From an uncultured Brevundimonas sp. (GTDB taxonomy: Bacteria > Pseudomonadota > Alphaproteobacteria > Caulobacterales > Caulobacteraceae), in assembly GCA_946481425.1 (NCBI GenBank), contig CAMLNT010000123.1, positions 1 through 6,909 of the forward strand: DNA of 6,909 nt, given 5' to 3'. The notes beneath the pieces were generated by a model that saw only the letters and a list, made by a program, of their open reading frames with translations, searched no databases and was not told the DNA's origin. Numbering within the stretch: position 1 is the stretch's first letter; each line of letters starts with the position of its first letter. Of this stretch, positions 1 through 5,864 are shown one piece after another. The position numbers were made by a program, and so were the translations under genes.

Positions 1-100
1 TCCCCCCCACCCCCCCCCCCCCCCGGCCGGTGTGGGGCGGGGGGCACCTGGAAATTTGTATTCTTTTGGTTCGGGGGGGGGGGGGGTTTTCCTGGGCGCC
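1..100. other. Low-complexity homopolymer stretch, probable contig/read end
   Basis: A run of 7 C, one A and 15 C (2-24) is followed by G-rich sequence, an AT-rich patch (51-72) and a run of 14 G (73-86). Nothing else in the window has this composition. No reading frame here has a credible protein. Homopolymers of this kind at the very end of a sequence are typical of low-quality read ends. A genuine G-quadruplex-type tract is possible but less likely. No gene is called here. Confidence 0.6.
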
Positions 101-209
101 GATGCTCGGCGAGCATCTCGCCGCGGAGATGACCGCCACACCTTCGCCCGTTTCTCGCGACCATCATCGGCTTGTCGACGCTCGACGACTGTCGGGTCAG
201 GGTCGATGA
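93..209 (+). CDS. Possible 3' tail of an upstream gene (very tentative)
   Basis: An open frame leaves the doubtful sequence at the left edge and ends at TGA 207-209. It contains an ATG at 102 and reads about 38 residues, including GEHLAAEMTATPSP. The first dozen codons have the G/C-rich third positions of real genes in this window, but the rest are much weaker, about 60% overall. It could be the C-terminus of a gene broken by bad sequence or the contig edge, or it could be chance. I recognise no family. A 7-bp inverted repeat (101-107 with 111-117, 3-nt loop) lies in it. Confidence 0.2.
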   Translation, partial: WAPMLGEHLAAEMTATPSPVSRDHHRLVDARRLSGQGR

Positions 210-248
210 TGCAGCCCACCTGCACGGCGCGCGTTGCAGGTTTGCCTT

Positions 249-255
249 GGAGGAG
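249..255 (+). promoter_or_regulatory. Strong Shine-Dalgarno fixing the lipoprotein start
   Basis: GGAGGAG lies 7 nt ahead of the GTG at 263. It is the strongest ribosome binding site in the window. It rules out the longer frame open from position 32, whose N-terminal part is not protein-like. Confidence 0.7.
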
Positions 256-262
256 ATTCGCC

Positions 263-658
263 GTGAAACCGATCCTGACTGTCGCCGCCCTGTCCCTCGC
301 GGCTGCCGCCGCCGGTTGCGCTCCCACCTCGACCAGCCCGGCCCAGGCCGGCGGGGCGCGCGAATGCTTCTTCGTGCGCGAGGTGCAGTCCTTCGCCTCC
401 AACGACGACCGGCGGGTCTACGTCCGCACCGGCGCCAACGAGGTCTTCGAGCTCCAGACCTTCGGCTGTTCCAACGTCGACTGGTCGACGTCCATCGGCA
501 TCCGCTCGACCACCGGCGGATCGTCGATCTGCTCGGGCCTCGACGCCGAACTGATCGTGCCCGACCTCCCGGGAGGACGCACCACCTGTCCGGTCACCGG
601 CGTGCGGCGCCTGTCGGACGCTGAAGTGGCCGCCCTGCCGGAACGCGACCGACCCTAA
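263..658 (+). CDS. DUF6491 family lipoprotein
   Basis: A 131-residue protein starting at GTG. The N-terminus has Lys2, a hydrophobic Leu/Ala segment (residues 4-17) and a lipobox-like AAGC with Cys19, so export and lipidation are expected (the -3 residue is Ala, weaker than the usual Leu). The mature part begins with a Pro/Thr/Ser/Ala linker. It continues into the conserved region of DUF6491: CFFVREVQSF near 35-44, VYVRTGANEVFEL near 53-64, then a Cys-Ser-Asn-Val-Asp-Trp motif at 69-74. Four further Cys (35, 69, 90, 109) could pair as two disulfides in the periplasm. The function of the family is unknown to me; the assignment rests on recalled sequence pattern. It lies 42 nt ahead of egtB on the same strand and could share a transcript, but nothing in its sequence suggests a role in ergothioneine synthesis. 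Confidence 0.8.
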   Translation: MKPILTVAALSLAAAAAGCAPTSTSPAQAGGARECFFVREVQSFASNDDRRVYVRTGANEVFELQTFGCSNVDWSTSIGIRSTTGGSSICSGLDAELIVPDLPGGRTTCPVTGVRRLSDAEVAALPERDRP

Positions 659-660
659 GC

Positions 661-666
661 TTGACG
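661..666 (+). promoter_or_regulatory. Possible -35 element ahead of egtB
   Basis: TTGACG followed by G, just after the lipoprotein stop, matches the Caulobacter housekeeping -35 consensus. No convincing -10 lies at normal spacing before the egtB start at 701. It may be a weak promoter for the egt genes or chance. Confidence 0.2.
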
Positions 667-700
667 GGAACGTCGGTGACGCGGGCGCATTGAGTCCTGC

Positions 701-1957
701 GTGACCCAGCCCGCAGCGCCTGCTTCTGATTTCGCGGCCCAGCAACCGCTCGCCCGCTATCTGGCGACGCGCGCGCGAAGCGTGACTTTGACCGCTCCGC
801 TGACGCCCGAGGACATGCAGGTTCAGTCAATGCCGGACGCCAGTCCGGTCAAATGGCACCTGGCCCACACCACCTGGTTCTTCGAAACCTTCGTCCTCAA
901 GCCGTGGCTGGACGGCTACCGTCCGCTGGACGCCCGCTTCGAGCAACTCTTCAACTCCTACTACGAGGCCGTCGGCGACCGGCCGCCACGGCACGAGCGT
1001 GGCTTGATGACCCGCCCGTCGATCGAGGAGGTCCGGGCCTATCGCGCGCACGTGGACGAGGAGATGCTGGCCCTGCTGGATAGCCGCGGCGGCGATCCGC
1101 GCATCGCAGCTCTGCTGGACCTCGGCTTGGCGCACGAGGAGCAGCATCAGGAACTGCTCCTGATGGATCTCAAGCATGCCTTCTCGCGCAACACGCTGGA
1201 GCCGGCCTACGAGGCTGCCCAGGCGGCCGGGCCGTCGTCGCCGCCCGAGCTGACCTGGACCGAACACGCAGGCGGGCTGGCGGCGATCGGGCATGCCGGC
1301 GCGGGCTTCGCCTTCGACAACGAAGGCCCGCGCCACCGCATTCTGCTGGAGCCGTTCCGCGTCGCGGACAGACTGGTCACATGCGGCGAGTGGCTCAACT
1401 TCATGGAAGCGGGTGGCTACGCCGATCCCCAATGGTGGCTGTCCGACGGCTGGGCCGCCGTCCAGGCCCATGGCTGGCGCGCGCCGGAGTATTGGCGTCA
1501 GAGCAATGGCGGCTGGTCCCTCTTCACCCTGAACGGCCGGCGGCCGGTCGATCCGACCGAGCCTGTCTGCCACGTCAGCTTTTACGAGGCCGACGCCTTC
1601 GCCCGCTGGAGCGGCAAGCGGCTCCCCACCGAAGCCGAGTGGGAGCTGGCGGCGGCGAGCGCCCTTCTGGACGACGGCGGTCGGGTCCATCCGCGCCCCG
1701 TGTCGCGCCCCGGGCCGAGCCAGTTCTCCGGCGAGGTCTGGCAGTGGACCGCCAGTCCCTATGTCGCCTACCCGCGCTTCCGCCCGGCGGCTGGCGCGGT
1801 CGGCGAGTACAACGGCAAGTTCATGTCCGGCCAGATGGTCCTGAGAGGCGGGGCGTGCGTCACGCCGCCGGGACACCAGCGAACCACTTACCGCAACTTC
1901 TATCCGCCCCACGCCCGCTGGGCGTTCGCGGGCCTGAGGCTGGCCGACGATGCTTGA
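701..1957 (+). CDS. egtB: Ergothioneine synthase EgtB (iron-dependent sulfoxide synthase)
   Basis: A 418-residue cytosolic non-heme iron enzyme. The family uses O2 to join cysteine or γ-glutamylcysteine to the imidazole C2 of hercynine, giving a sulfoxide. The N-terminal DinB-like domain (about 15-165) carries the expected three-His iron site: His56 in KWHLAHTTWFFE, and His145 and His149 in HEEQHQE. The C-terminal FGE-sulfatase domain (about 186-415) has SGKRLPTEAEWE (304-314), GEVWQWT (344-350), EYNGKFMSGQ (369-378), VLRGGAC and TYRNFYPPHARW (396-407). A Tyr-Tyr pair (87-88) in FNSYYEAVG resembles the cysteine-using Chloracidobacterium-type enzyme. GTG 701 is chosen because the family N-terminus needs the residues before the first ATG at 815; no clear Shine-Dalgarno precedes it. 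Its stop overlaps egtD by 8 nt. OvoA is unlikely because the methyltransferase is separate. The selenoneine synthase SenA is a homologue, but the adjacent egtD favours EgtB. Confidence 0.95.
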   Translation: MTQPAAPASDFAAQQPLARYLATRARSVTLTAPLTPEDMQVQSMPDASPVKWHLAHTTWFFETFVLKPWLDGYRPLDARFEQLFNSYYEAVGDRPPRHERGLMTRPSIEEVRAYRAHVDEEMLALLDSRGGDPRIAALLDLGLAHEEQHQELLLMDLKHAFSRNTLEPAYEAAQAAGPSSPPELTWTEHAGGLAAIGHAGAGFAFDNEGPRHRILLEPFRVADRLVTCGEWLNFMEAGGYADPQWWLSDGWAAVQAHGWRAPEYWRQSNGGWSLFTLNGRRPVDPTEPVCHVSFYEADAFARWSGKRLPTEAEWELAAASALLDDGGRVHPRPVSRPGPSQFSGEVWQWTASPYVAYPRFRPAAGAVGEYNGKFMSGQMVLRGGACVTPPGHQRTTYRNFYPPHARWAFAGLRLADDA

Positions 1958-2942
1958 ACTCGATCCCCACGCCCGCCGCGCGCGCCGCCGGTGTGTCCGC
2001 CTGACTGATCTCGAACCGGGGGCCGATGATTTCGAGGCAGCCGTGCGCGAAGGCCTGTCGCGTCCCGACAAGGCCCTGCCGTACCGGTTCCTCTATGACG
2101 CCGCGGGCTCGGCCCTGTTCGACCGCATTACGCGGCTGCCGGAATATTATCCGACGCGCACCGAAGTCGGCATTCTGCAGGACAACGCCTCCGACATCTC
2201 CGAGCGCCTCGGCCGTGGCGTCCAGCTGGTCGAGCTGGGCTCTGGCTCGTCGGAAAAGGTGCGCATCCTGCTCGACGCCCTGGACGCCCCCGACAGCTAT
2301 GTTCCGATCGACATCAGCGGCGAGCATCTGCTGGCCGCCGCCCAGGCGATTCAGGATGACTATCCGGACCTCGACGTCCGGCCCATCGCCGCCGACTTCG
2401 GCCAGCCCTTCGACCTGCCGCCGGCGGATCGCGGCCCGCGCGTGGGCTTCTATCCCGGCTCGACCATCGGCAACCTGACGCCGCTTGAGGCCCAGACCTT
2501 CCTGACCGACTGGGCCGGAAGGCTCGGCGAGGGCGCCTACCTCCTGATCGGCGTGGACCTGAGGAAGTCAGCCGACATCCTCGAGCCGGCCTATGACGAC
2601 GACCAGGGCGTAACCGCGCGCTTCACCCTCAATCTGCTGACCCGGGCAAACCGCGAACTCGGAGCCAACTTCGATCTGGGCGGCTTCCGCCACCGCGCGA
2701 CCTGGATTCCCGCCGATGGCCGCATCGCCATCGACCTGGTTTCGACACGGGCTCAGACCGTCACCGTCGCCGGCCGGGAATTCGACTTCGCCGAGGGCGA
2801 AGCGATCCACGTCGAGGATTCCTGGAAATACTCTCTGTCCGGCTTCATGGCCCTGGCGCGGGCTTCTTCGTTCGAACCGGTCGCGGTCTGGACTGACGAG
2901 ATGGACCTGTTCAGCGTCCATCTTCTCCGGTCCAGGGCGTGA
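1950..2942 (+). CDS. egtD: L-histidine Nα-methyltransferase EgtD
   Basis: A 330-residue SAM-dependent enzyme that trimethylates the α-amino group of histidine to hercynine, the first committed step of ergothioneine synthesis. Length is close to the M. smegmatis enzyme (321). Family blocks run in order: LPYRFLYDAAGSALFDRIT, LPEYYPTRTE (63-72), the SAM-binding VELGSGSSEK (94-103), DIS (121-123), PGSTIGNLTP (169-178), GVDLRK (201-206) and YDDDQGVTARF (215-225). Residues matching the mycobacterial histidine/SAM site are present by alignment from memory: Tyr49, Tyr66, Asn175, Tyr215, Glu289 and Ser291 (M. smegmatis Tyr39, Tyr56, Asn166, Tyr206, Glu282, Ser284), so it should be active. The ATG at 1950 overlaps the egtB stop (ATGCTTGA), with GAGG about 10 nt upstream, which points to translational coupling and balanced synthesis with EgtB. 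Its TGA overlaps the next gene's GTG. Confidence 0.96.
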   Translation: MLELDPHARRARRRCVRLTDLEPGADDFEAAVREGLSRPDKALPYRFLYDAAGSALFDRITRLPEYYPTRTEVGILQDNASDISERLGRGVQLVELGSGSSEKVRILLDALDAPDSYVPIDISGEHLLAAAQAIQDDYPDLDVRPIAADFGQPFDLPPADRGPRVGFYPGSTIGNLTPLEAQTFLTDWAGRLGEGAYLLIGVDLRKSADILEPAYDDDQGVTARFTLNLLTRANRELGANFDLGGFRHRATWIPADGRIAIDLVSTRAQTVTVAGREFDFAEGEAIHVEDSWKYSLSGFMALARASSFEPVAVWTDEMDLFSVHLLRSRA

Positions 2943-4015
2943 AGACGCCCCGCCCGCGCAAGGGCATGCCGGACCCGACGCTCGGGCGTCGCGCCTTCAC
3001 CGAACGGTTCATGGCCCGCTTCGACGACCCGGCCTTCGAGGCCGTCTCCGACCAGCTCAAGGCCGTCGAGGCCATAGCCTGGGAGGCCTATGACGAAGGA
3101 CGCAAGGCGCCGCGCACGCGCAAGGCAGGGGAGGGCTATGCCGACCCGCATTACGACCTGTCACTGGACTGGATCGCCGCAAAAGCCGCCATCGCCAAGG
3201 CGCAGGCCGAGCACGACGACCCCGACGGTCCTTGCCGCTTCCTGCTGATCAACTGCTCATCGCGCAGCGAGCACACCTGTCCGGGCGAAATGTCCAAGAG
3301 CTATCGCCTGCTGGAGCTGGCCCGCTCGGTTCTGGCGCGCGAGGGCGTCGTCACGGAGGTGCTGGAGCTCAACCGCCTGGCGTCGGAATACGGGCGCGAG
3401 ATCCATCCCTGCAAGGCGTGCTTTTCGACGGCCGCCGCGCTCTGCCACTGGCCGTGCTCCTGCTACCCCAACCACGGAATGGGGCAGGTCAACGACTGGA
3501 TGAACGAGATCTATCCCATGTGGGCGCGCGCCCACGGGATCATGATCATCACCCCGGTCAACTGGTACCAGGTCACCTCACCCCTCAAGCTGATGATGGA
3601 CCGGCTGGTCTGCGCCGACGGCGGCAATCCCGACCCGACCCTGACCCAGGGCAAGGACGCGGCGCTCGCCAAGGCGGAGGAGCTCAAAGGCTGGGACTAT
3701 CCCCGCCACCTCGCCGGCCGGGTCTTTTCCGTGGTGGTCCATGGCGACGTCGAGGGCGCCGAGAACGTGCGTCGCTCGATCCACGACTGGCTGAGCTTCA
3801 TGCGCCTGATCCCGGCGGGCCCTGCGGCCGAGCTGGACCGCTACATCGGCTACTGGAAGCCCTACGCCACCAGCCACGACGAACTGGACGCCGATGAGGC
3901 CGTGCAGGAAGAGGTCAGGAACGCCGCGCGGGCGCTCTACGTCGCGGCCACCGAACGCCGCGCCGGACGACTGCCAGACCCCAGCGAAGGGCTGGAATCG
4001 CCGCGGCAGAAGTAG
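2939..4015 (+). CDS. Flavodoxin-fold NAD(P)H/FMN oxidoreductase with Cys-rich insert
   Basis: A 358-residue protein. Residues 1-97 are a charged, helical extension of unknown role. From about 99 an NADPH-dependent FMN reductase-type domain begins with FLLINCSSRSEHTCPGEMSK (101-120), a strand plus probable FMN-phosphate loop. It continues with IMIITPVNWYQVTSPLKLMM (201-220), the typical flavin-binding segment, and VVVHGDVEG (265-273). Between these lies HPCKACFSTAAALCHWPCSC with Cys158, 161, 169, 173 and 175. From memory, this motif and the long N-terminus occur in a widespread proteobacterial family annotated only as flavodoxin-family protein, so the Cys are probably functional (disulfide or metal site). 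GTG 2939 is chosen for its 4-nt overlap with the egtD stop; ATG 2966 is an alternative. No signal peptide or membrane segment, so cytosolic. The coupling to egtB-egtD suggests a redox role linked to ergothioneine; that is inference. The substrate is unknown. Confidence 0.85.
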   Translation: MKTPRPRKGMPDPTLGRRAFTERFMARFDDPAFEAVSDQLKAVEAIAWEAYDEGRKAPRTRKAGEGYADPHYDLSLDWIAAKAAIAKAQAEHDDPDGPCRFLLINCSSRSEHTCPGEMSKSYRLLELARSVLAREGVVTEVLELNRLASEYGREIHPCKACFSTAAALCHWPCSCYPNHGMGQVNDWMNEIYPMWARAHGIMIITPVNWYQVTSPLKLMMDRLVCADGGNPDPTLTQGKDAALAKAEELKGWDYPRHLAGRVFSVVVHGDVEGAENVRRSIHDWLSFMRLIPAGPAAELDRYIGYWKPYATSHDELDADEAVQEEVRNAARALYVAATERRAGRLPDPSEGLESPRQK

Positions 4016-4020
4016 CGATT
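3996..4020 (+). terminator. Weak candidate terminator at the end of the egt operon
   Basis: A 6-bp perfect inverted repeat (AATCGC 3996-4001, GCGATT 4015-4020) with a 13-nt loop spans the flavoprotein stop codon and runs into TTTT (4019-4022). The stem is short, the loop long and the T-tract brief, so it is at best a weak terminator. Nothing better is visible before the converging tRNA gene. Confidence 0.2.
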
Positions 4021-4031
4021 TTCACAAGAGA

Positions 4032-4106
<75 letters not shown>

Positions 4107-4136
4107 TCCGGTCCGCCTGTTCGGCGGGGAGGCGGG

Positions 4137-4166
4137 TCTATAGACCGGGCTTGGCCGCGCCTGCAA
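4137..4166 (-). promoter_or_regulatory. Likely promoter of tRNA-Val
   Basis: On the minus strand TTGCAG (4166-4161) is followed after 18 nt by TATAGA (4142-4137), or after 17 nt by CTATAG. This is a good housekeeping -35/-10 pair placed about 30 nt before the mature tRNA 5' end, in the short gap after the preceding gene's stop. The -10 sits inside a perfect 12-bp palindrome, GGTCTATAGACC (4135-4146). Confidence 0.55.
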
Positions 4167-4178
4167 GAGGGTTGGCGA

Positions 4179-4580
4179 CTATTCCGGATATCGGGCCAGC
4201 ACGGCCTGCGAGAAGCGGTTCCAGCGCGACTCCGTCGTGTCCGATCGCGACAGGGCGCCCGGGTAGGTGACGATCAGGCCGTCGCACCGGTCGCGGATCG
4301 CGGTCAGGAAGGTCACGGCCTGCGCGTGCCCAGCGAGAGCCGCGCCCTGGGTCTCGAACTGGGTGGCCGCATCCTGCACGCCCACCGCCATGGCCGCCTC
4401 GAAATCAGCCTGCGACAGGCCGCTCGCCGCGACGGTCTGGTTGAAGTGCTCGCCCAGGGCCGTGCGGTCCAGGGTCCAGCCGGCGTGCTCGCAGCCGCCC
4501 ATCTGGAAGACATCGGCGCCGAAGGCTTGCGGCGTGGTTTGCAGCGACAGCGCGACGACGCTCGCGAGAAGGAGGCTCAA
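4179..4580 (-). CDS. Small predicted secreted protein, unknown function
   Basis: A 133-residue protein I do not recognise. Its N-terminus is hydrophobic (LLLASVVALSL, residues 3-13), then TTPQAFGA with a plausible signal peptidase site near residue 22, so export to the periplasm is likely. The n-region lacks a positive charge, which is unusual. The mature part is mostly helical, with Cys30 (GGCEHAGW) and Cys99 (RDRCDG) as a possible disulfide. The start is TTG at 4580, overlapping the cpdR stop as TTGA. No in-frame ATG or GTG gives the signal segment, and this overlap implies translational coupling to cpdR. Third codon positions are strongly G/C, as in a real gene. It may be a conserved Caulobacterales hypothetical; its link to CpdR is positional only. 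Confidence 0.7.
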   Translation of the reverse strand: MSLLLASVVALSLQTTPQAFGADVFQMGGCEHAGWTLDRTALGEHFNQTVAASGLSQADFEAAMAVGVQDAATQFETQGAALAGHAQAVTFLTAIRDRCDGLIVTYPGALSRSDTTESRWNRFSQAVLARYPE

Positions 4581-4933
4581 GCGGCCACCATACGGTCGAC
4601 TTCGGCCACGATATCCTTGAGGTGCACCGGCTTGGACAGGACCTTGGCCTCCGGCGCGGCCTGGGCGGCCGACAGGGCCACGGCGGCGAAGCCCGTGATG
4701 AACATGATGCGCACGCCCGGCTGGCGCTGGGCGGCGATCCGCGCGACCTCGATCCCATCGGCGCCGGGCATGACGATGTCCGTCAGCAGCAGGTCGTAAG
4801 GCCCCATGTCGAGCGCATCGATCGCGTCGTCGCCGTTCTCGCAGGCAACCACCGAGTGGCCGGCCTTTTCGAGCGCGCGGGCCAGGAAGCCGCGCAGGGA
4901 TCCGTCATCTTCAGCCAGTAGGATATGCGCCAC
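4577..4933 (-). CDS. cpdR: Response regulator CpdR
   Basis: A 118-residue stand-alone receiver domain with no output domain. In Caulobacter, unphosphorylated CpdR binds ClpX and acts as an adaptor that primes ClpXP for substrates (directly PdeA and McpA; with RcdA and PopA, CtrA). The CckA-ChpT phosphorelay switches it off. The sequence has the acidic pocket Glu8-Asp9-Asp10, phospho-acceptor Asp52 in LLLTDIVMPGADGIE, the family signature IMFITGFAAVAL (76-87) and Lys101 in VLSKPVHL. The length and these blocks match CpdR closely, better than a generic CheY. It ends in Ala-Ala, like ClpX C-terminal degrons; Caulobacter CpdR is itself a ClpXP substrate. Start is GTG 4933 with a G-rich upstream stretch. 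It is divergent from the amidohydrolase gene across 55 bp and overlaps the next minus-strand gene by 4 nt. Confidence 0.9.
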   Translation of the reverse strand: MAHILLAEDDGSLRGFLARALEKAGHSVVACENGDDAIDALDMGPYDLLLTDIVMPGADGIEVARIAAQRQPGVRIMFITGFAAVALSAAQAAPEAKVLSKPVHLKDIVAEVDRMVAA

Positions 4934-4988
4934 GCGTCCCGCCCCGTATGTTGAGCCCGAACCATAGGCGTTGGGGCGTAAATCGGGA
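4934..4988. promoter_or_regulatory. Divergent promoter region cpdR / amidohydrolase
   Basis: A 55-bp gap between divergent starts must carry 5' signals for both genes unless promoters lie inside the coding regions. I see no convincing -35/-10 pair, no CtrA box (TTAA-N7-TTAA) and no GANTC site in it. Confidence 0.35.
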
Positions 4989-5864
4989 ATGAAGGACTGC
5001 GAGGCCCCGGCGTCACCCTATCGTCTGATCCGTCCGGTGCGGCCCACCCCCCTGATCTATGCGGTGGCGCACGCCGGCCGCGAGTTTCCCGCTGATGGGC
5101 GCGACGCGCTCCAGGCCACCGAGATGACGATCCGAAGCCTGGAGGATCCGTTGGTCGACGCCCTGCTCGAAGGAGTCGAGCTTCTGGGCGCGACGATCCT
5201 CGTCTGCCGCGTGGCGCGCGCCTGGATTGATGTGAACCGCGACCCGGCCGAGTTGGACCCGGCGCTGCTCGACGGCCCCGGGGGCCGCGACAGTCCCCGG
5301 ACGCGAGCCGGCCTGGGGCTGATCCCCCGGCTGGGCGGCGATGCGCGGCCGCTCTATCGCCGCAAGCTGACGGGGCCTGAGGTCGAGGCGCGGCTGGCGG
5401 CCGTTCACCGGCCCTATCACGCGGCTCTGGGCGCCTTGCTGGACGAGGCGCGCGAAGCCTTCGGTCAGGCCGTTCTGGTCGACTGGCATTCAATGCCCTC
5501 GGCCGCGGCCGTGCTTGAGGGCCGCCGTGGCGGGATGAGGCCCGATATCGTCGTCGGCGACCGGCACGGCGCGAGCACAGCCTCGACCTGGAGCGGCGCC
5601 CTGCGCTCCGCCTTCGAGGAGCGGGGTCGGCGGGTGCTCCTGAACCGGCCCTTCGCCGGCGGTCACACGACCCAGGCCTTCGGCCGTCCGACTGCCGGCA
5701 TGCACGCCGTGCAGGTCGAGATCGATCGCAGCCTCTATCTGGACGAAGCCTCGCTGGAGCCAACGACTCGCTTTGGCGTGCTCCAGGCCGATATCGCGGC
5801 TGTCACCTCGGCGCTGACGGCCCGGCTGCACGAAAAAAAAGCCGCGCCCGGGGGCGCGGCTTGA
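4989..5864 (+). CDS. N-formylglutamate amidohydrolase family protein
   Basis: A 291-residue cytosolic hydrolase of the FGase family (PF05013). The named activity is N-formyl-L-glutamate to glutamate plus formate, the last step of one histidine-degradation route, by a zinc-type mechanism. The sequence shows AVAHAGREFP (His28), WIDVNRDPAELD (79-90), VDWHSMPS (164-171, Asp165 and His167), a GDRHG (190-194) and HAVQVEIDRSLY (239-250, Glu244), the family's metal and substrate blocks. ATG 4989 is preferred to an in-frame TTG at 4971, because the extra residues look non-conserved. No hut genes are nearby and many homologues lie outside hut clusters, so the true substrate may differ. A homologue next to cpdR is, as I recall, common in alphaproteobacteria. 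The final codons are made of a terminator for the converging gene. Confidence 0.85.
   Translation: MKDCEAPASPYRLIRPVRPTPLIYAVAHAGREFPADGRDALQATEMTIRSLEDPLVDALLEGVELLGATILVCRVARAWIDVNRDPAELDPALLDGPGGRDSPRTRAGLGLIPRLGGDARPLYRRKLTGPEVEARLAAVHRPYHAALGALLDEAREAFGQAVLVDWHSMPSAAAVLEGRRGGMRPDIVVGDRHGASTASTWSGALRSAFEERGRRVLLNRPFAGGHTTQAFGRPTAGMHAVQVEIDRSLYLDEASLEPTTRFGVLQADIAAVTSALTARLHEKKAAPGGAA
5833..5862 (-). terminator. Intrinsic terminator of the DUF599 gene
   Basis: On the minus strand AAGCCGCGCCC (5862-5852) and GGGCGCGGCTT (5849-5839) form an 11-bp perfect stem (2-nt spacer, so a 4-nt loop with 10 pairs in practice). It is followed by an unbroken T8 run (5840-5833), a textbook terminator. It lies about 95 nt past the DUF599 stop. 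On the plus strand the same hairpin is followed only by TTGAAG, so it should terminate the amidohydrolase transcript poorly. It lies wholly within the 3' end of the amidohydrolase coding region. Confidence 0.9.

Noticed and set aside
255..259. GANTC (CcrM-type) sites at 255-259 and 692-696, near gene starts
   Set aside because: Other GANTC sites lie within genes (for example 2706, 3995, 4228, 5176). The total does not exceed what base composition alone would give, so no regulatory meaning can be claimed.
32..262. N-terminal extension of the lipoprotein frame back to position 32
   Set aside because: It runs through the homopolymer stretch, is not protein-like and would bury the signal sequence. 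The strong Shine-Dalgarno at 249-255 supports the GTG at 263.
701..1957. EgtB homologue as selenoneine synthase SenA or ovothiol synthase OvoA
   Set aside because: No senB/senC-like genes are adjacent, and there is no fused methyltransferase as in OvoA. A canonical egtD overlaps the gene.
827..2071. Long minus-strand open frame (414 codons) opposite egtB
   Set aside because: High-GC DNA keeps antisense frames open. The translation has no recognisable domain and the plus strand encodes an unmistakable EgtB. The same reasoning removes the other long frames opposite egtD, the flavoprotein, cpdR and the amidohydrolase.
4971..4988. TTG start at 4971 for the amidohydrolase
   Set aside because: It adds only six residues, has no good ribosome site, and an ATG lies at 4989. 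Not excluded, only less likely.
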